A stretch of 64,000 nt of DNA, from the NCBI GenBank assembly GCA_004352715.1, contig SCFE01000001.1, positions 7,075,972 through 7,139,971 on the forward strand. The letters run 5' to 3'. The position numbers and the translations under genes are program-made. The notes beneath the pieces were generated by a model that saw only the letters and a program-made list of their open reading frames with translations, searched no databases and was not told where the DNA came from. The stretch is from Hofstenia miamia (taxonomy: Eukaryota > Xenacoelomorpha > Acoela). Shown in pieces: positions 50,354 through 63,782 of the stretch. Position 1 is the stretch's first letter. Each line of letters opens with the position of its first letter.

Positions 50354-53300
50354 ATTAGCATGTTAAAAACGAAAAATTAAAAGAAAGTAATATTTTTGTT
50401 TCATTGATGTGCTATATTTGACTGGATCTGAGTGCACGGAATAATGAACCAATTTCGGGCATCAACCAGAAGAGAAAAATCGCCCAATTTAATATTAACA
50501 TTTTAAATGCCAATGATCCAATCCTATTCTGGTTGATAGAAATCTGGTACCCATGGCATGACATTAGGGGTTTATTGTTTCCGAACTATGAACTCCGATT
50601 CTGTATTTTACAGTTGAAAACTTCGGTTTCCGATTTTTTATCTAACTACTATTTGTAGTAGTTAGTAGTAAAATGTTATTCAAAAGAAAAATACCTTTTT
50701 TCAATTGTAATCTCATAACCCAAATTCAGTTTTTATCAAGGAAAAAATGTAGGCAAGTATTTTGGCCATTACCACGAGAAGACTGCATCGTTGTTTGAAA
50801 TAATAATATAGACTAATGGTTCTCTGAAATTCGGTTTCAATTTTTTTTCTCGGTATGGTTTCGCTTTTTTCGATATACCGCCAAACACTGCACGACACTG
50901 TTCTATTAAAACTATGATGTAAAAATTCAAAAACTTGTTAACAAAACATTAAAAAACATTATTAAATACACATGTTAATTAGTACTGTTAATTACAAATT
51001 CTACCGTTTCCGAGTGCTTTTCTGGTTTATATTATATTTTATTTAATAATTCATTGATTTTAACTGCGACTGAACTTTGCCCAACTATGTCAACAATGTT
51101 TAAAAAATACAAACTATGTTTCAACATGTGTTAATATTTCTGCATATACTTTAACAAAGTTTCTCGATGCTTCCCTAACCCTTAACAACTGATACTAGAT
51201 GCTTAATTTCAGCATCTTTATCCATTTTGCGACCCAATTACAAGCCTGTCTGTCTATTTTCCTATACATTTAATTTCTTGTAAGAGCGTCATTTAATGCT
51301 GCCATTACATTTGGATAGTCTGCCGCAATACATGCGTTTTATATTGGCGCCAAGCACTACTATATTGGTTCGTATTAGCTTTTATTGTATGTTTTTTGAA
51401 AGAAGACGCCCCAGGCGCATCTTGCTGGATATCAAAAACTATTTGTGCACTGGGGAAAGAACTGGCTGTACTTTTCCTTAGTGAAGCATATAGCTCGCTT
51501 CCTAGAAAAAACTTAAATTCGCCTATTCGCTTCAGGCGATCTTAAAAGAGGAAGACGGTTATTTTTAATGAAAATGGCGCCACCGTTATCAATTAAACTA
51601 ATTCAGTAAAATTTAATTTTATCATTTCAAAGCAATCAAATTAATCTTTTTGACCATATGTATATCGTTTCTTTTTACTCTGCGTTAAGTGTTCAAATTA
51701 ATTTTTTCATTATTTTACACTGTATTTATCATTCCATATACTCCCTGTCATATTTTATGACCTCATTTACACGCTTTAATATGATTTTATCTAATAGATG
51801 TAAATGTTCATTTATCTCCCTGTTATATCCGAATCCAACGTTAATGTGTGTTGAGTGCTGAGAGCATAGGTTCTTGTAAGTTTATTGAATCAGTGCAAAC
51901 TACACTGTCTAACGTGTACAAAGAAAGAAGAATTTCCCAAATACAACATTCTTTATCATTAATAATTTGAAAAATATCCCAACACTATATTGCATTGACA
52001 ACACTAGTACTGTGTTGTTTAGCTTTTGTCTTATATAAACTTTCTGTGACAGAATTTTACACTATTTGGCCTAGTTCGTTTTTGCTTATTGTATATTCCG
52101 AACGCTTCTATTAGTTTTATAGAAAATTTTTTAATTTACATTTCTTGTATTGAAAAAACATTTTTTCTTTAACTATTAAATTTTATTACTTTCAATTAAA
52201 TTATATTATTTTTTATTATTAAACTAAACCTGAAATCTGTGTACCTATGATTTATCAATTTTGGGATCTAAATATACAACGTACGACATGAATATTTTCA
52301 TATCAATCATCTGACTGCATATTTTCTATAAGTTTACAGATAGAATTAAATTGGAGTATCACGCTATGTGTTTGGATAACCTTGTTCTATTTCAGGTATG
52401 TACGATAAAGCACCTTTCTTATATTTACGCCTCGTATTGAAAAAACTTCCTTCCAATAGCAGCTCGAGAGAATTGACCGTGCGCTTAAATCGACAGGCGG
52501 CTTTGCCTCATCTCTCCATTTGCCGCCTTTGTTCTTTTTTTACATCTAAATGGGTTTTTATTGCCATGAATCACTAATGTGACGCCACTTTGATCAAATT
52601 GTTCTTTTTATTTTTTATTTGTGTGATTATTTAAAAATTCAAAGATTTCATTGATTACTTTGCTCCATTGATTTCTTTTATTAATTATTTAACTAAAAGA
52701 GATTACACGTGTGTGTGTTTTCAAATATCGATTTCTGCTAAAAAATAAGTTGTTCGTCTGAAATTATTTTCAGTTTTTAAAAACAACCGTTATTCCCAAT
52801 CATATGTAAATGAATCATTGTAAATATAATTCTACGAAACTATCAATTTCATAGCATGACTCTGACTTTGCGCACTGCACGTCTCAATGTGTTTAGGAGA
52901 TCAATGCACATTTAAAGTAACATTTAAAGTTCGTTGTTCCTTCCATGGCCTCGAAGCCTTATAGTGATATGAACAGCAATGTTATAAATGTTCAAATTAC
53001 ATTCAAGCTTGTTCATCAATAGGCATTTCCATGTTCAAGCTTTCCAAATTTCCTAATAGGCTTGGAGAAAAATCTTTGAAAATGTGGAAAAATATATTTC
53101 ATAAGTTAAGGCTGGCAGTAGAAAAACTTTACAATACGATTATTCTCAATTGGTATTCATATTGTATTCTGGTTTTTTCATTAGTTTTTTTATTAAGATT
53201 ATTAATGTTTGCGTCATGTGCATTTTTCGTTTATATGTTGCTATATCAAATATTTATGATTAATGCCCAAAAGTGCTTACCTTCTTTTATCTTATTTGTC

Positions 53301-54176
53301 ATTGACCAAGTATATCATTAAGCAAACGTAAATATGAAGCAGACCGTGGATATCAGGATACCTAGCAATTCTCAACACGCGGGTTGTGTCATGTTTTTAC
53401 AAGTCAAACGCTGGGTCAAATTAAAAAATTTGCTTATGAACTTTTCCTCGCTTGTGCTAATTTTTAAAGCAATTTGTGTGGTGTATTAGAATACCTACAC
53501 TGCCGGGCCAGATCACCGGAAGTGTCTAACCACATTTGATGTGTGTTCATATTCAAATTCGAATGCCGTCAATGAGCAGAAATTCAAAGTCGGAGAAAAA
53601 AATCTCATACCTTTCTCTCTAAAAGAATCTACGATTTTTTGTTATTTTAAATCAATTTTGTTTTCCATTGGTACAATTTGACTCAATTCAATTAATCAGT
53701 TTAGTTTGCAGGATTCAGTAGTGGTAAAATAGATCAAGAGTTAAAAAGCACTCCTATCCCCTTGCCATCCTGTAATTCATAAGGTAGTGTTTCAATGCCA
53801 ATGCAATTTGTTCATGCATTTTATATTTGGCCTAAATTGCTTTTCCGTTATATACGGAATTTTATAGTTAAATACCCATACTAGTGCAAACAACAACTAT
53901 AAACAATCAGCTATTTAGCCTAATAAAAATTGTAACGGTTTTTTCGTTTTCACCACTCAGGCATTTTCAGTGTTGCGTATTATGGCTGTGTTTTCAGATT
54001 CTCTTAGATCAATGCTATTTAAATTTTAAACTTTTAATAAATCCTAGTATTTTTAGCTGTAAATGTTCTGGACTTGTCATTTGTAAAGTCAAAGGTACAT
54101 TATAAACCAATTCCAAAACTTAGCTAAATGTTTACGTTAAAATAATCTCAGTTCTTGAATGGATGGGTTATTAATA

Positions 54177-54430
54177 CAGTCGGACCGGATATTTTAGTAA
54201 ACAATAATGAATGGGTTATCTGAATAATGGGGTAACTTTATTTTTTATTGAAATTTAACGAAGTTTCAAATACAACATTGAGTCGACAATCAGTATGAAG
54301 CACTAACCAATGTTTTTTAAAATACCGTATATATGCTATATTAAGTGCACACAATTCCAAGGTGGAAATTTGTAAGAGAAATTGTAGGATTTTACAAAAC
54401 CTATGAAGTCTATGGCTGAACATTTTGAGA
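54177..54430. mobile_element. Possible Tigger/pogo-like remnant end
   Basis: After a TA (54175-54176) comes CAGTCGGACCGGATA, followed by words such as GGGTTATCTGAATAATGG that resemble the ends of Tigger/pogo elements. A second end was not found and no transposase motif is visible, so this is only a candidate. Confidence 0.3.
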
Positions 54431-55243
54431 TTGTTAATTAATTCTGATAGATTTTTATGTTGACATATTTTTAGTTATTGATAAACTTAATTTTGATTAA
54501 TGGCATTTTAGGTAATTCAAAATCCATGCCTTATTTCAGATTCACTTTACATGAAATAAATCTGTGAGCTTGTTGTAGTATTGATGACGTTAAGCGAAAT
54601 GTTGAAACATTGAGTGCCTTGGCATTCATTTGTAAATGTGTAGTAAAATTTGCCAAGTTTTTAATTATCAATGTAACACACGTTTAATATTTTTATTTTC
54701 AACATGCGATTTCTCAATCTTCATTCATTAATTTTCTCTGCACTTCTAGCTTCAAAACGTTTGTCCAAGGAAAAATAAATGTGTACTATCTAATAGCAGT
54801 TTGCGCGGAAGTGGGGGCAAAAGGGCAGTTGCGCCACACTTTTAAAAGACCTCCCTAAATCTTATAATTCTAGCTGTAAAAGTCGTTCATAGTAGTTAAT
54901 ATACTGAGTAATAAATGTAGTTTACCCCCCCCCTCTCTAAACCGAATTCGTTCCACCGCCATGCCTAATACGGTTGCATTCAGAATAAATTATATTCATT
55001 TTTGTATTTGAAAACGGTATAATTTAGTGTAGCATTCGAGATCTAGAATCACACGTCAAGTTAATAAAATTAAGAAGACTAATTACAAGTGTCTCACTTA
55101 ATTTTTAAGTTATTTTTCCGAAAAAACTTTATTTTTTATTCGTATTCTTTAATTGCATTTTTTGGCATATTAATAAAGATTGTTTTATGCTCCAATTCTG
55201 CGAATTTACCCAATGAATTGGGCGATTTTCTGGTAGATGCACC

Positions 55244-55503
55244 CATTGGCGCGGTTAGAGAGGGACGACCGCCCCCACCCTTTGGACCCAAGGTGCGAAC
55301 ACTTAATTGAAATGTTGTCTTTTCCTCAAAATTGAAAATAGTTCGCTTTAATTCAAGATGTCAGCAATCGATTTGTACCTAAAAGCTGACGATTGCATTT
55401 TGTGTAAATTTACTTTTGTTCAAAAAAACGTTTAGTTTACCATTTTTTCTGTAAAAAATTGGTGTCAGTCCCCCTCATTTTAGAAATCCTAAACGCGCCT
55501 CTG
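55244..55503. mobile_element. Short hAT-like non-autonomous element
   Basis: The left end reads CATTGGCGCGGTTAG, and the right end is the reverse complement of CAGAGGCGCGTTTAG. ATGCACC occurs directly before the left end (55237-55243) and directly after the right end (55504-55510), a 7- to 8-bp target duplication. The interior is non-coding and includes C-rich tracts. The termini and duplication size fit hAT. Confidence 0.65.
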
Positions 55504-56170
55504 ATGCACCTCTGTAAGCATTGAATTGATTAAACACCCCCAAGCTTGCCATACTGAATTAATAATGTAGGATAAACAGAGGTCAGGCTAACACACAAGC
55601 TAAAGCAGGTCCCAACGAGTATTTAAGAAATTACGGGTAAACATTTGCGAAATAAACTTAGTCGTAACAACAATGATGAAGTTTTAATTTCATTGTTATT
55701 TTGGAATTAGTTGCATTGTGCTAGAAGTCAGTAATAAAGTTAATGTGTTGAAAGGAGAGCAATAAATTTCACGAATCGCGAAATTCTCATCACGGTTCGA
55801 AAATATGCCTGAATTTATAGTTTATAAACCGGATTGGGGTTTTGCTGTACCGCCTAGTAGCGTGGGATTTACTGGGATAAATAAATCATTGGTACTGCGA
55901 CCAGTATGGAACTGGACCAAGAAATGAAGGAACTGGGACCACGGATTTCTGAATATTACTCATAATTTTTCGTAATTTTGGGCGAAATAGAAGTTCTGCT
56001 GGCGGACCAATAGGACTATGAGACAAACAAATTTCATGGGATGGGGATGGGGCAAGACTGGGGCGAATCCAATTGGGACTAAATGCAACTGGGACCAAGA
56101 ATAAGCTGGCCCCGCAGAACCCTAAGTCAGATCTGGTTATGCATCAAAATTCCGCATTGTCAATAGCTAA

Positions 56171-56333
56171 GGCTTTGTTTAGACTATGTGATTGGTGGCA
56201 AGAGTAATTACAAAATCGAAGTTAAGCTGCATATCAATTGTAATCACATATTCTAACCATAGCATTAGGCGTGCGATGCTTTCACATGTAATACATCACT
56301 TATGAGTAATCACATAGTCTAACCGTATAACCG
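56171..56333. mobile_element. MITE with TTAGACTATGTGATT inverted repeats
   Basis: A 15-base perfect inverted repeat: TTAGACTATGTGATT at 56179-56193 and its complement at 56308-56322. A third, slightly diverged inverted copy is at about 56241-56258. The 163-bp unit is flanked by TAGCTAA at 56164-56170 and 56334-56340, a candidate 7-bp target duplication. It has no coding capacity. Confidence 0.65.
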
Positions 56334-56833
56334 TAGCTAATCCAAGACAGTGTATTTGTTCGACTAGTGTGTGGATTAGCAACGATGGTGAAATGACGAA
56401 GAATGTGAGCTGAAAAATCTACGTTGAGTTCAATTTGATGTAATCAACTTTCTGACTTTTGGATGATGCTAACACGTCAGTGCTACCTGAAATCTGACGC
56501 CTGTATTAGTGTTATTTTAAGAAATTGCATGAAATTGCGTTTTGTTATCAATGCATTAATGTCACTGAAAAACTATCATTGTTATTGTATAAATTTTCAG
56601 CATTTGTGATTCCCACTATTCGTTATAAATTTGAAATTCGCTATTTATATCCATCCAATATTTTGCAACTTTTTAAATCCTAATGGAAATTTACCACATG
56701 AATGATTTATCAGTATATCATACCTATTTAATTAAAATGTGAGTTTCAAAACATTATGCAATTTTGAGCATCCTATTTATATAATCGGTTTATTCTTATA
56801 CATGAGTGACTTCATTATGTGCCTATAATTTAG

Positions 56834-56986
56834 GATGCCGAAGCCATTTTCGATGAGACCATCAATTTTGGATCAAGTGTTCTTGATTTCAAAGGATTCG
56901 ATGATTTGCCAAAGAGAATTTCCAGTCATGAAGAAATTGCTCCAAGAGGATCAATCACAGACATTTACGATCGAGAAGAGCACCAA
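56834..56986 (+). CDS. PX-domain protein, exon 5 (acidic linker)
   Basis: The acceptor is TATAATTTAG before 56834 and the donor is GTAATT at 56987. There are 51 codons in phase 0 at both ends, so it joins exon 4 in frame. It starts DAEAIFDETINFGSSVLDFK and ends near TDIYDREEHQ. The composition is acidic and polar with no folded domain, as expected for the linker after the PX domain of RPS6KC1. The exon was supported by its splice sites, phase and protein-like composition, not by homology. Confidence 0.65.
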
Positions 56987-59900
56987 GTAATTGATCTCAT
57001 TCCTGAATGCTATGAATATTCCCATAAATATATTTCTATTTATATTCAGCCTTACATTTTTTGGAATATTTGTACAGTATAACATATACATTTACATAAA
57101 TAACGCCCTATTTCATACAGTTTCTAGTTTATTACAAAATTCACTGGTTGGCGTACGTAAAGAGGCCTAACTGAAATGTTTTCCCTCCGATCACCATAAA
57201 TTTTTTAATTAAAAATTTAATATTTCTATAACACAGAAAACCTGTATTGTGCTCATTATTGTTCTGAAATGGGCTTCTTAACGTTTCAAGTGAGCTCATA
57301 TACGCTTTTAGTGTAGTCTGCATTTCGCTTTATTTTTTGTGTGATGGAGTTGATGAAAAATTGTTACAAATAGGACATATACCATCATGACCTAATCGTG
57401 TATATTGGTTAAATTTTCCCCCCTTAATGTTAAATAAGCCCGCATTTGACCTCTTAGAATCTCAATAAGGAATAAAATTTTTCAATAAATTATTGAGTAT
57501 GTGTTCACAAAGCCTTTGCTCAAAACTAAACTTTTGTTAAAATTCTGTTATTTACTATTTTGCATAAAAGTTGATTGTTTGTATAACAATGTATCGCTTT
57601 GAGTTCATACTGGATCTATTTGAAACGAAAATCTATTTCAGCATTCAGCTGTCAATAATGATGTAGTATCATTTTGTACATAAGAATGAGTACCTATAAC
57701 AACAATAATGTATTCAGTGTAGACTCCTGGTCTGTGTTCGCCATATTATTAAGTTTAACAGATTCATTGAATAGAAACTAGAATATATTTATTTAACCAA
57801 TGTGTTTAGCAGATTTCTTGCTAAACCTTGTTGAACAACAGAAAAGAAAGGCAAAGATTGTATTTTATAATGACAAAATTCTCGTACGAATGGCGTTCTA
57901 ACTGAGATCGTTTTCCCGATTTTCTGACATTCGTTCAGCATTAGTTGGCGAGGGTAAAAGATAGTAAAAAATATTGCCGCTTCACTAAACAAATTGGTAA
58001 ATTATATCAATAATAAAACTGATCTGTTAGCAAATTTTAAAAATTATTTATATAGCTTTTCAAACAAACTGTTAACAGATTATAAATATGGTCATCACTG
58101 CTCTTGGTAAAAGTTATTTTACCAAAATCGGCAGAATTATCTTTTCAAAATTCAAGGTTGCTAACAAATGCATATATGTGTAATGTTTAGCCACACCTAT
58201 GCACACAAGAAAAGCTTGATTCTTTTTGAAAATTCTTGTTTTCAAATACATTGAATTTGCTTAATCGGTCTTTGTTGTGAATAAAATTCGACTTTCAAAA
58301 AACGTTGATAAACCAAAGGTCATTTCGTGATACTAGATCGTATGGTAACCACAGTACCTTAAACCTTACCAAAATTTAAATACCGTCAACCTCTAGTCCT
58401 GGCCTTATTTTGTGACTATGATGTTCACATACTTCAGCTTTCACATGCATTCATTGAATAGAATGTGACCTCAAAGTTAGTTGAGCTCACCTAATGTTAA
58501 TATTTTTGAATAGAAATCCTTTTTCTATATATTGGCAATAAATCAATAAGTATGGATTTTTCATATGCAAAAATTTAAAATCTATTTAAAATAATTATTC
58601 GTTTTCCGTAAATCAATATGAATTTTCTTTCTTGCGTTTTCGATTTTCATTTTATGCCACAGAATTAAATGTCGGAGTCTCCATTTCAAAGCCACTCGTA
58701 CACCATAAAATTTTCCATTATTCCTCTCTGGCATCGTTTGTATTTATTTTGGATTAATTAAAAAACCTTTTTATTCGCAACTATTTTGTTTTTTATTCAG
58801 CTGTAGTTGCAATCAAATTACATAGGCGTTGTTATAAAGATTCTCTTCTTAGATCAGATTTTAACCATGTACAGTCAGATAAAGAAATGCCTCTGCAAAT
58901 TCATAACTAAGAAAAAATTATAGTTCTTTTATTTCATAAATGCAAACTTTGTTCATAGGCCTTGAATTGTTCAAATTTTAGAGATTTTCAGGAATGACTT
59001 ATATTTTATTTCTTTAAAGTTAACTGGTACGGGCCAAATATTTTATTAACTCGTAATGCGCCTAAACAAATATTGTTTACATTAACTGCTAGTTTGATGA
59101 AGTAGTAGGATAAAATATTTCAATCCTCCGCTGACAATTGTGGTCCGTTTGACCCCAGAGACCATTCTAAAACGTCTTCCCAATTAACTAATATAATAAA
59201 TTTAGACAAGCTCATAGAAAAATTATAATTTTAATATATAGTTTTAAGAAATGTATACTAAAAAAAATTAAAATTGAAAGAAGTTTAGTTAGTTGAATTT
59301 TCTTAATTGTCATTTGAGGGTTAAAAGATATTTGTAATATTTTTAATAAAAAATAATTTAACGTTCATTATTATTTACATTTGTGCCTAATTGCAAAATT
59401 GTGGAAAGTCATACCTGTCGTAATAAAAGTTATTAAAAGCTTTTATTTTTAACAAAAACCAAAGCGGTTATGAAAATATTTCGTAGTCTCCTACTTCAAC
59501 AAAATAGGTAATGTCTCCCAATCCATCACTGTCATCTTCCTCAGGTTGCCTATCGACAGCTCTTGGCAAACAACTGCGTTTTCTTTAGAATGACTCCATC
59601 CTTTGACACAAAATCAGCTCAATGAAGGCAGTGCCTTCTTCTCTGAGAAAGTGTTTGTTTTTCAGTGGTTATGACCATTTTAGCGGCTAATTGCACGATT
59701 TAGTTTTTCAGGGCAAATTTTTCTCCGTATTAAAGTATCACATTTCATTTGCTATAACGAGTTATTACCGTTGTGAGATTTTTTGTTCTCTTCGTACTTG
59801 ATTTTAGTTTTCAAAATATAACATTTTTCGTTTGTCCATCCAATAACAAAATTGTTGAAGGAATTTCTTCATGCGTTACATTCTTTATCTTACGACCCAC

Positions 59901-60131
59901 ACCGTTCAACTCTCTTTAACTAAACAACAAAGAAATTGATAACATTAAATATTTTAAAAGCAATCTTTTTAGTTCCCACTTTGTTACGGGGTGACATTTT
60001 TGTTAGTTTTATGTAGAAACTTCTCTTCACAATATCAATATAAACACTTTAGCTCTTGTTTGATCGTCGAATTGAAATTATTATTTATGGGTTTTGCTTA
60101 TATGTCACAAATTTAGTAATTTCATATTTAG
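56987..60131 (+). other. Intron 5 of PX gene
   Basis: About 3.1 kb with one copy of a hAT-like repeat (57732-58100); otherwise AT-rich with nothing recognised. Confidence 0.6.
57732..58100. mobile_element. hAT-like repeat family, copy A
   Basis: The unit starts CTGTGTTCGCC and ends GGTCATCACTG. It is flanked by CTCCTGGT (57724-57731) and CTCTTGGT (58101-58108), an 8-bp duplication with one mismatch. It is clearly similar along its length to copy B at 61310-61711, in the same orientation. A 67-codon minus-strand frame runs inside it but is not preserved clearly enough to name. Confidence 0.75.
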
Positions 60132-60309
60132 AGGTCGGGTGATGAATTATCGTTGAGTTCGGAAGACGATGAACTTCATGGAACGTGGCTGCACTTTGCT
60201 CCTGTTGATTGGACAGATATCGAGCATTCGGCTATCACATCTCCTGATCACTCTGAAACTTCTTCTGTTGCTAGTTTTCCCATGAATGAGGATTCATCTT
60301 TTAGCACAG
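60132..60309 (+). CDS. PX-domain protein, exon 6 (Ser/Asp/Glu-rich linker)
   Basis: The acceptor is CATATTTAG before 60132 and the donor is GTAAGA at 60310. Phase 0 on entry matches exon 5, and it leaves in phase 1. It reads RSGDELSLSSEDDELHGTWL and continues with an acidic, serine/threonine-rich stretch ending SSFSTG. It contains SSEDDE-type casein kinase 2 sites. No domain is recognised. The following exon, which would need to begin by completing a codon with two bases, was not found before the end of the window, so the MIT and kinase-like regions are presumably downstream. Confidence 0.65.
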
Positions 60310-61309
60310 GTAAGAATTTCCCAACAAAATTTCGATTTGAATTTTTTATGTATCTATTTTTTATCAAAATTTGTCCTTTTGGAAGTTATTGATTTGTTTA
60401 CATATGTGGTGGAAATTTTTACCAATCAAATATGGAATTTTGTATTTGAATTATACTGAAGTTTCCCACAGTCGCCTTGAAATATGTAGAATTGCATTCA
60501 TTACTAAACAAATTTTTGCTTTATAAGTTTTATAAACGTTTGTTTACTTTGACAAAAAATTCTGATGCATGAGATCACATTCCCTTTAGCCATTCACATT
60601 TCAATTGCATTATTTAGAACATGATCAGCACTCCGTGACTATTTTCGAACCATTTTGTTTGCGAGATCATGAATTCGAATAATGTATTATTATTATTATT
60701 ATAACTAATGTTGCTAACTAAATTTATTTCTTAATTCCAGCTCAGAGGTGGAATCGGGCTTGGATAGGGACGAGCCTGATCGCTTCGAGGTGGATTCGGA
60801 TTTAGTTTTTGAGTTCGGTTTGAAAAACCTATTTTTTTAGGTTTAATAAAATAATAATAATAATGTTGTTTGTGGTGATCTTTGTAATTTGTCAACGGGC
60901 GGTTAAATTGTTCAGCGAAAATGGTTTTTTATTTGTATCAATTTATTACTCGATGATTTTAGAAATTCTGTTTGAAATCTGGTTAAAATTTTTATTTTGG
61001 GTTTGGGCTGGTTTCCAAAATATCAGCCTATTAAGCAATAAATTTCCCTTTCCGTTACAGCTACATTGCAGTATTAAAATGCGTTTTCACATTAACTCTT
61101 TAATTTATACACGCAGTATAACTTCATCTATAAAGTCCTTGTTTAAAAATTAAATGCATTTGAATACGCATTGTACACTCTATCAATATTTTGCATTTCA
61201 TTTGAGCTTTAATTTTTGTTTCAGTTGAGAAAAATAGTCAGTTTCATTTGAATGTTTTTTTAATTTTCGTTAGTTATGATTTCGTTGCATTCCCAACACT
61301 AACTATAAT

Positions 61310-61711
61310 CAGTGTTGACAATGTTATTAAGTCTAGCAAATTCGTTGAACAAAAGCTAGAATGTATTTATTTAACCGAATTGTTTAACAGATTTCTTAGT
61401 AAACTTTGTTGAATAATAAAGAAAAGCAAAAATTAGCTTTTATAATGCCAAAATTCTCGTCGAAGTGCATTCCAACTGAGATAGTTTTTTCGATTTTTTG
61501 ACAAAATAATGTTTTTGGCATTTGTTCAGCATCAGCGGGCGAGAGGAAAAATAGTGCCACTTCACTAGCTAATAAAATTGGTTAATTATATCAATAATAA
61601 AACAACTGTGTCAAACAGATCTGTTACCACATTTTAAAGTTTATTTATATAGTTTTGTTAACTAAACTGTTAACAGATCTGTTAAACAGATTATATATAT
61701 GGTCATTACTG
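61310..61711. mobile_element. hAT-like repeat family, copy B
   Basis: Starts CAGTGTTGACAATG and ends GGTCATTACTG. It aligns with copy A over its whole length with small insertions, including one near 61500-61517 and an extra AACAGATCTGTT palindrome. Its target duplication is not evident, so the insertion is old or the ends are misplaced by a few bases. Confidence 0.7.
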
Positions 61712-62658
61712 ATTATGACATGGAGTTTCAGTCGAGGTTTTGCTTAAAAATCATATCGATATCATCTTGAACAAATAATTTCTAACTGTAGGCGCGGACC
61801 GTTAAATCATTTCATTCGCTAATCGAATTAACTTGATTCTGTAAGAACATGTTAAGCAACGGAGGTGGAAAGCCATCTTGAATAATTGCAATTCAATTCT
61901 ACTCAAATAATCTGTCTGTTTTTAAACGAACTATATTATCACAGTTATTCTTCTGATGGTGAACCATACACTTGTTACTAATTAGTTTTAAGTTAGTTAC
62001 ATTATATACAATCCTGTGGTTTTAACAACGAGTGTTTTAATTGATTTCGAGTATCTATCGATATTTTTAAAATTTAAAAAAATGTATGCAGCTTTGATTG
62101 AAAACCTCTTCCTAAATGTCATGTTCAAAGTCACTATCAGTGTTACAAGCCAGGCAAAGATAATTTAAGTGTGAAATCGAAATGGTTTATTTTCGTTAAT
62201 TTTTTTGGGAGGAAGTCTCCATAAAATTGTGTGAGTATTGTTTTTGCTGTAAGAGGCGTTCTACCTCGCTTACTTTTATTGGAGCATGATATTACAAATA
62301 GCTTAGCATAATGTGCTATTTGAAAGTCATTAGCTTATTTTTAGGAAAATAAATCATCACCACGCAAATATTTTCTTATGTTTTTCATTTGATAAATCTT
62401 TTATTATGCTTAAGTTACTTCCTCATCTCGTGAACTATTTACACGATTCGATGTTTTAAGGTTTTGGTAGTAATTTTTTTTTTGAAGTTTGGTAGTAGTC
62501 ACATAACGTTAATTTCTTTTTAAGAAACCACGTCATTATCAAAAGTATTTAAAACACCTTATTGGTTTTTCCATGGATCCTCCAACATATAGAACTGCTT
62601 ACACTATTGATGGTTACTCAACGAAAATTTACCTAAAATTTTGTATACAACTTCATAT

Positions 62659-63067
62659 GACCAATGTAGTGTTCTGCAGCCAAAACTTTTTTTTGCCGTA
62701 ATGCCTTGGCCGTAAAACTTTAGCAGTAGCCGCTCGTTAGCCGTGATTTTTTTAACATAATCGTTGATTTTTACTACTAAGTGCAATACTGTAATTTTCA
62801 ATGTAACAATCCTGCAATGCATCATGTATACTTCTTAGCCAGCACATAAACTAAAATATATTTGTGATAGTCACATGCATATCTATGCAATATTATTACT
62901 TTTTTGATTAGACTTCAAAACTCAAACAACGTGTAATCAATTGCAAATTAGTATTTTCATATATGAATTTTAGCTGGTATTTTGGCCGTGAATCAAAATC
63001 TTTGGCCGTAGCCGGCCGTTGGCTAACGGCCAAGCCGTGGCCGCAGCCGCAGAACACTAGACCAATG
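62659..63067. mobile_element. hAT MITE with GGCCGTA subterminal repeats
   Basis: A 393-bp unit (62667-63059) lies between two exact copies of GACCAATG (62659-62666 and 63060-63067). The ends are inverted: TAGTGTTCTGCAGCC on the left, the complement of TAGTGTTCTGCGGCT on the right. Both ends carry inverted arrays of GGCCGTA/TAGCCG words, much denser on the right. The exact 8-bp duplication and TAGTG-type ends indicate hAT. No transposase is present. Confidence 0.85.
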
Positions 63068-63782
63068 TTGTTTCCTTTAGTTAATTTATTGGCCATCAAG
63101 TTATATTTGAACACCCTTCACTTATCGCTAGTTTTTAGATTCACTTAAATGTCTTACGAGACTAATTACTAGTTTAAGTATTCCATAGCTTTGTAAGGTT
63201 GACATTATCTCGCAAAATAGTCGAAATTTGAGCCTTGCTGCTCTCGCTTCATTTGGACTCGACTCACTTGGATTTAATAATATTGGTGAAAATGAGTGAA
63301 GCATAAATGCTACTAACTTAGTTAGAATGCCATTTTACAGCAATTGGAAATTGTTATTCAAAATGGGAAATTCGCTTTAAAACACCAACTAGTTTTAAAA
63401 TAACGAAACCAGTGTGACTGGCTATAATTATATCAAATAATAGGTCAGCTGTCATTTTGTATGTAATCAAATTTATTTTTAAAATTAGTTGATGTCTCCA
63501 ACACATCACGTATTGTGTAACCTAGTCTTGAAAAGTCTGTAAATTCCCACTTCCAGTATTTACTTATATTTTTCCTCCTTTACAGACTTGTTTCACATAT
63601 AGTTTATTGAGGGCAAATTATTACGTTTCATCAAAATGTGACATGGTCGTTTGCAAATGACAGATGTATCAGCTACAAATTGATTGGTAGTGAGAACTGC
63701 AATTATATGATCTTTACACTAGTTCCGTTGACATTATGTCTTCCTTAGTGAAGTAAACCTTGAATTGTAATATGCAGTTAAA

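Larger units (their letters stand above)
48715..56833 (+). other. Intron 4 of PX gene
   Basis: About 8.1 kb. It contains short non-autonomous elements at 55244-55503 and 56171-56333 and a Tigger-like end at 54177. No exon is recognised, although one encoding linker sequence could be missed. Confidence 0.6.

Noticed and set aside
55846-56110. Tract rich in GGGACCA/CTGGGACC words
   Set aside because: Looks like low-complexity sequence; similar words occur near 13510, 17040 and 36040, but I could not define ends.
60742-60840. Possible next exon of the PX gene after the acceptor TTCCAG
   Set aside because: In the phase left by exon 6 it meets a stop after about 20 codons, and its TCGGG-like words resemble the dispersed element at 23253-23544.
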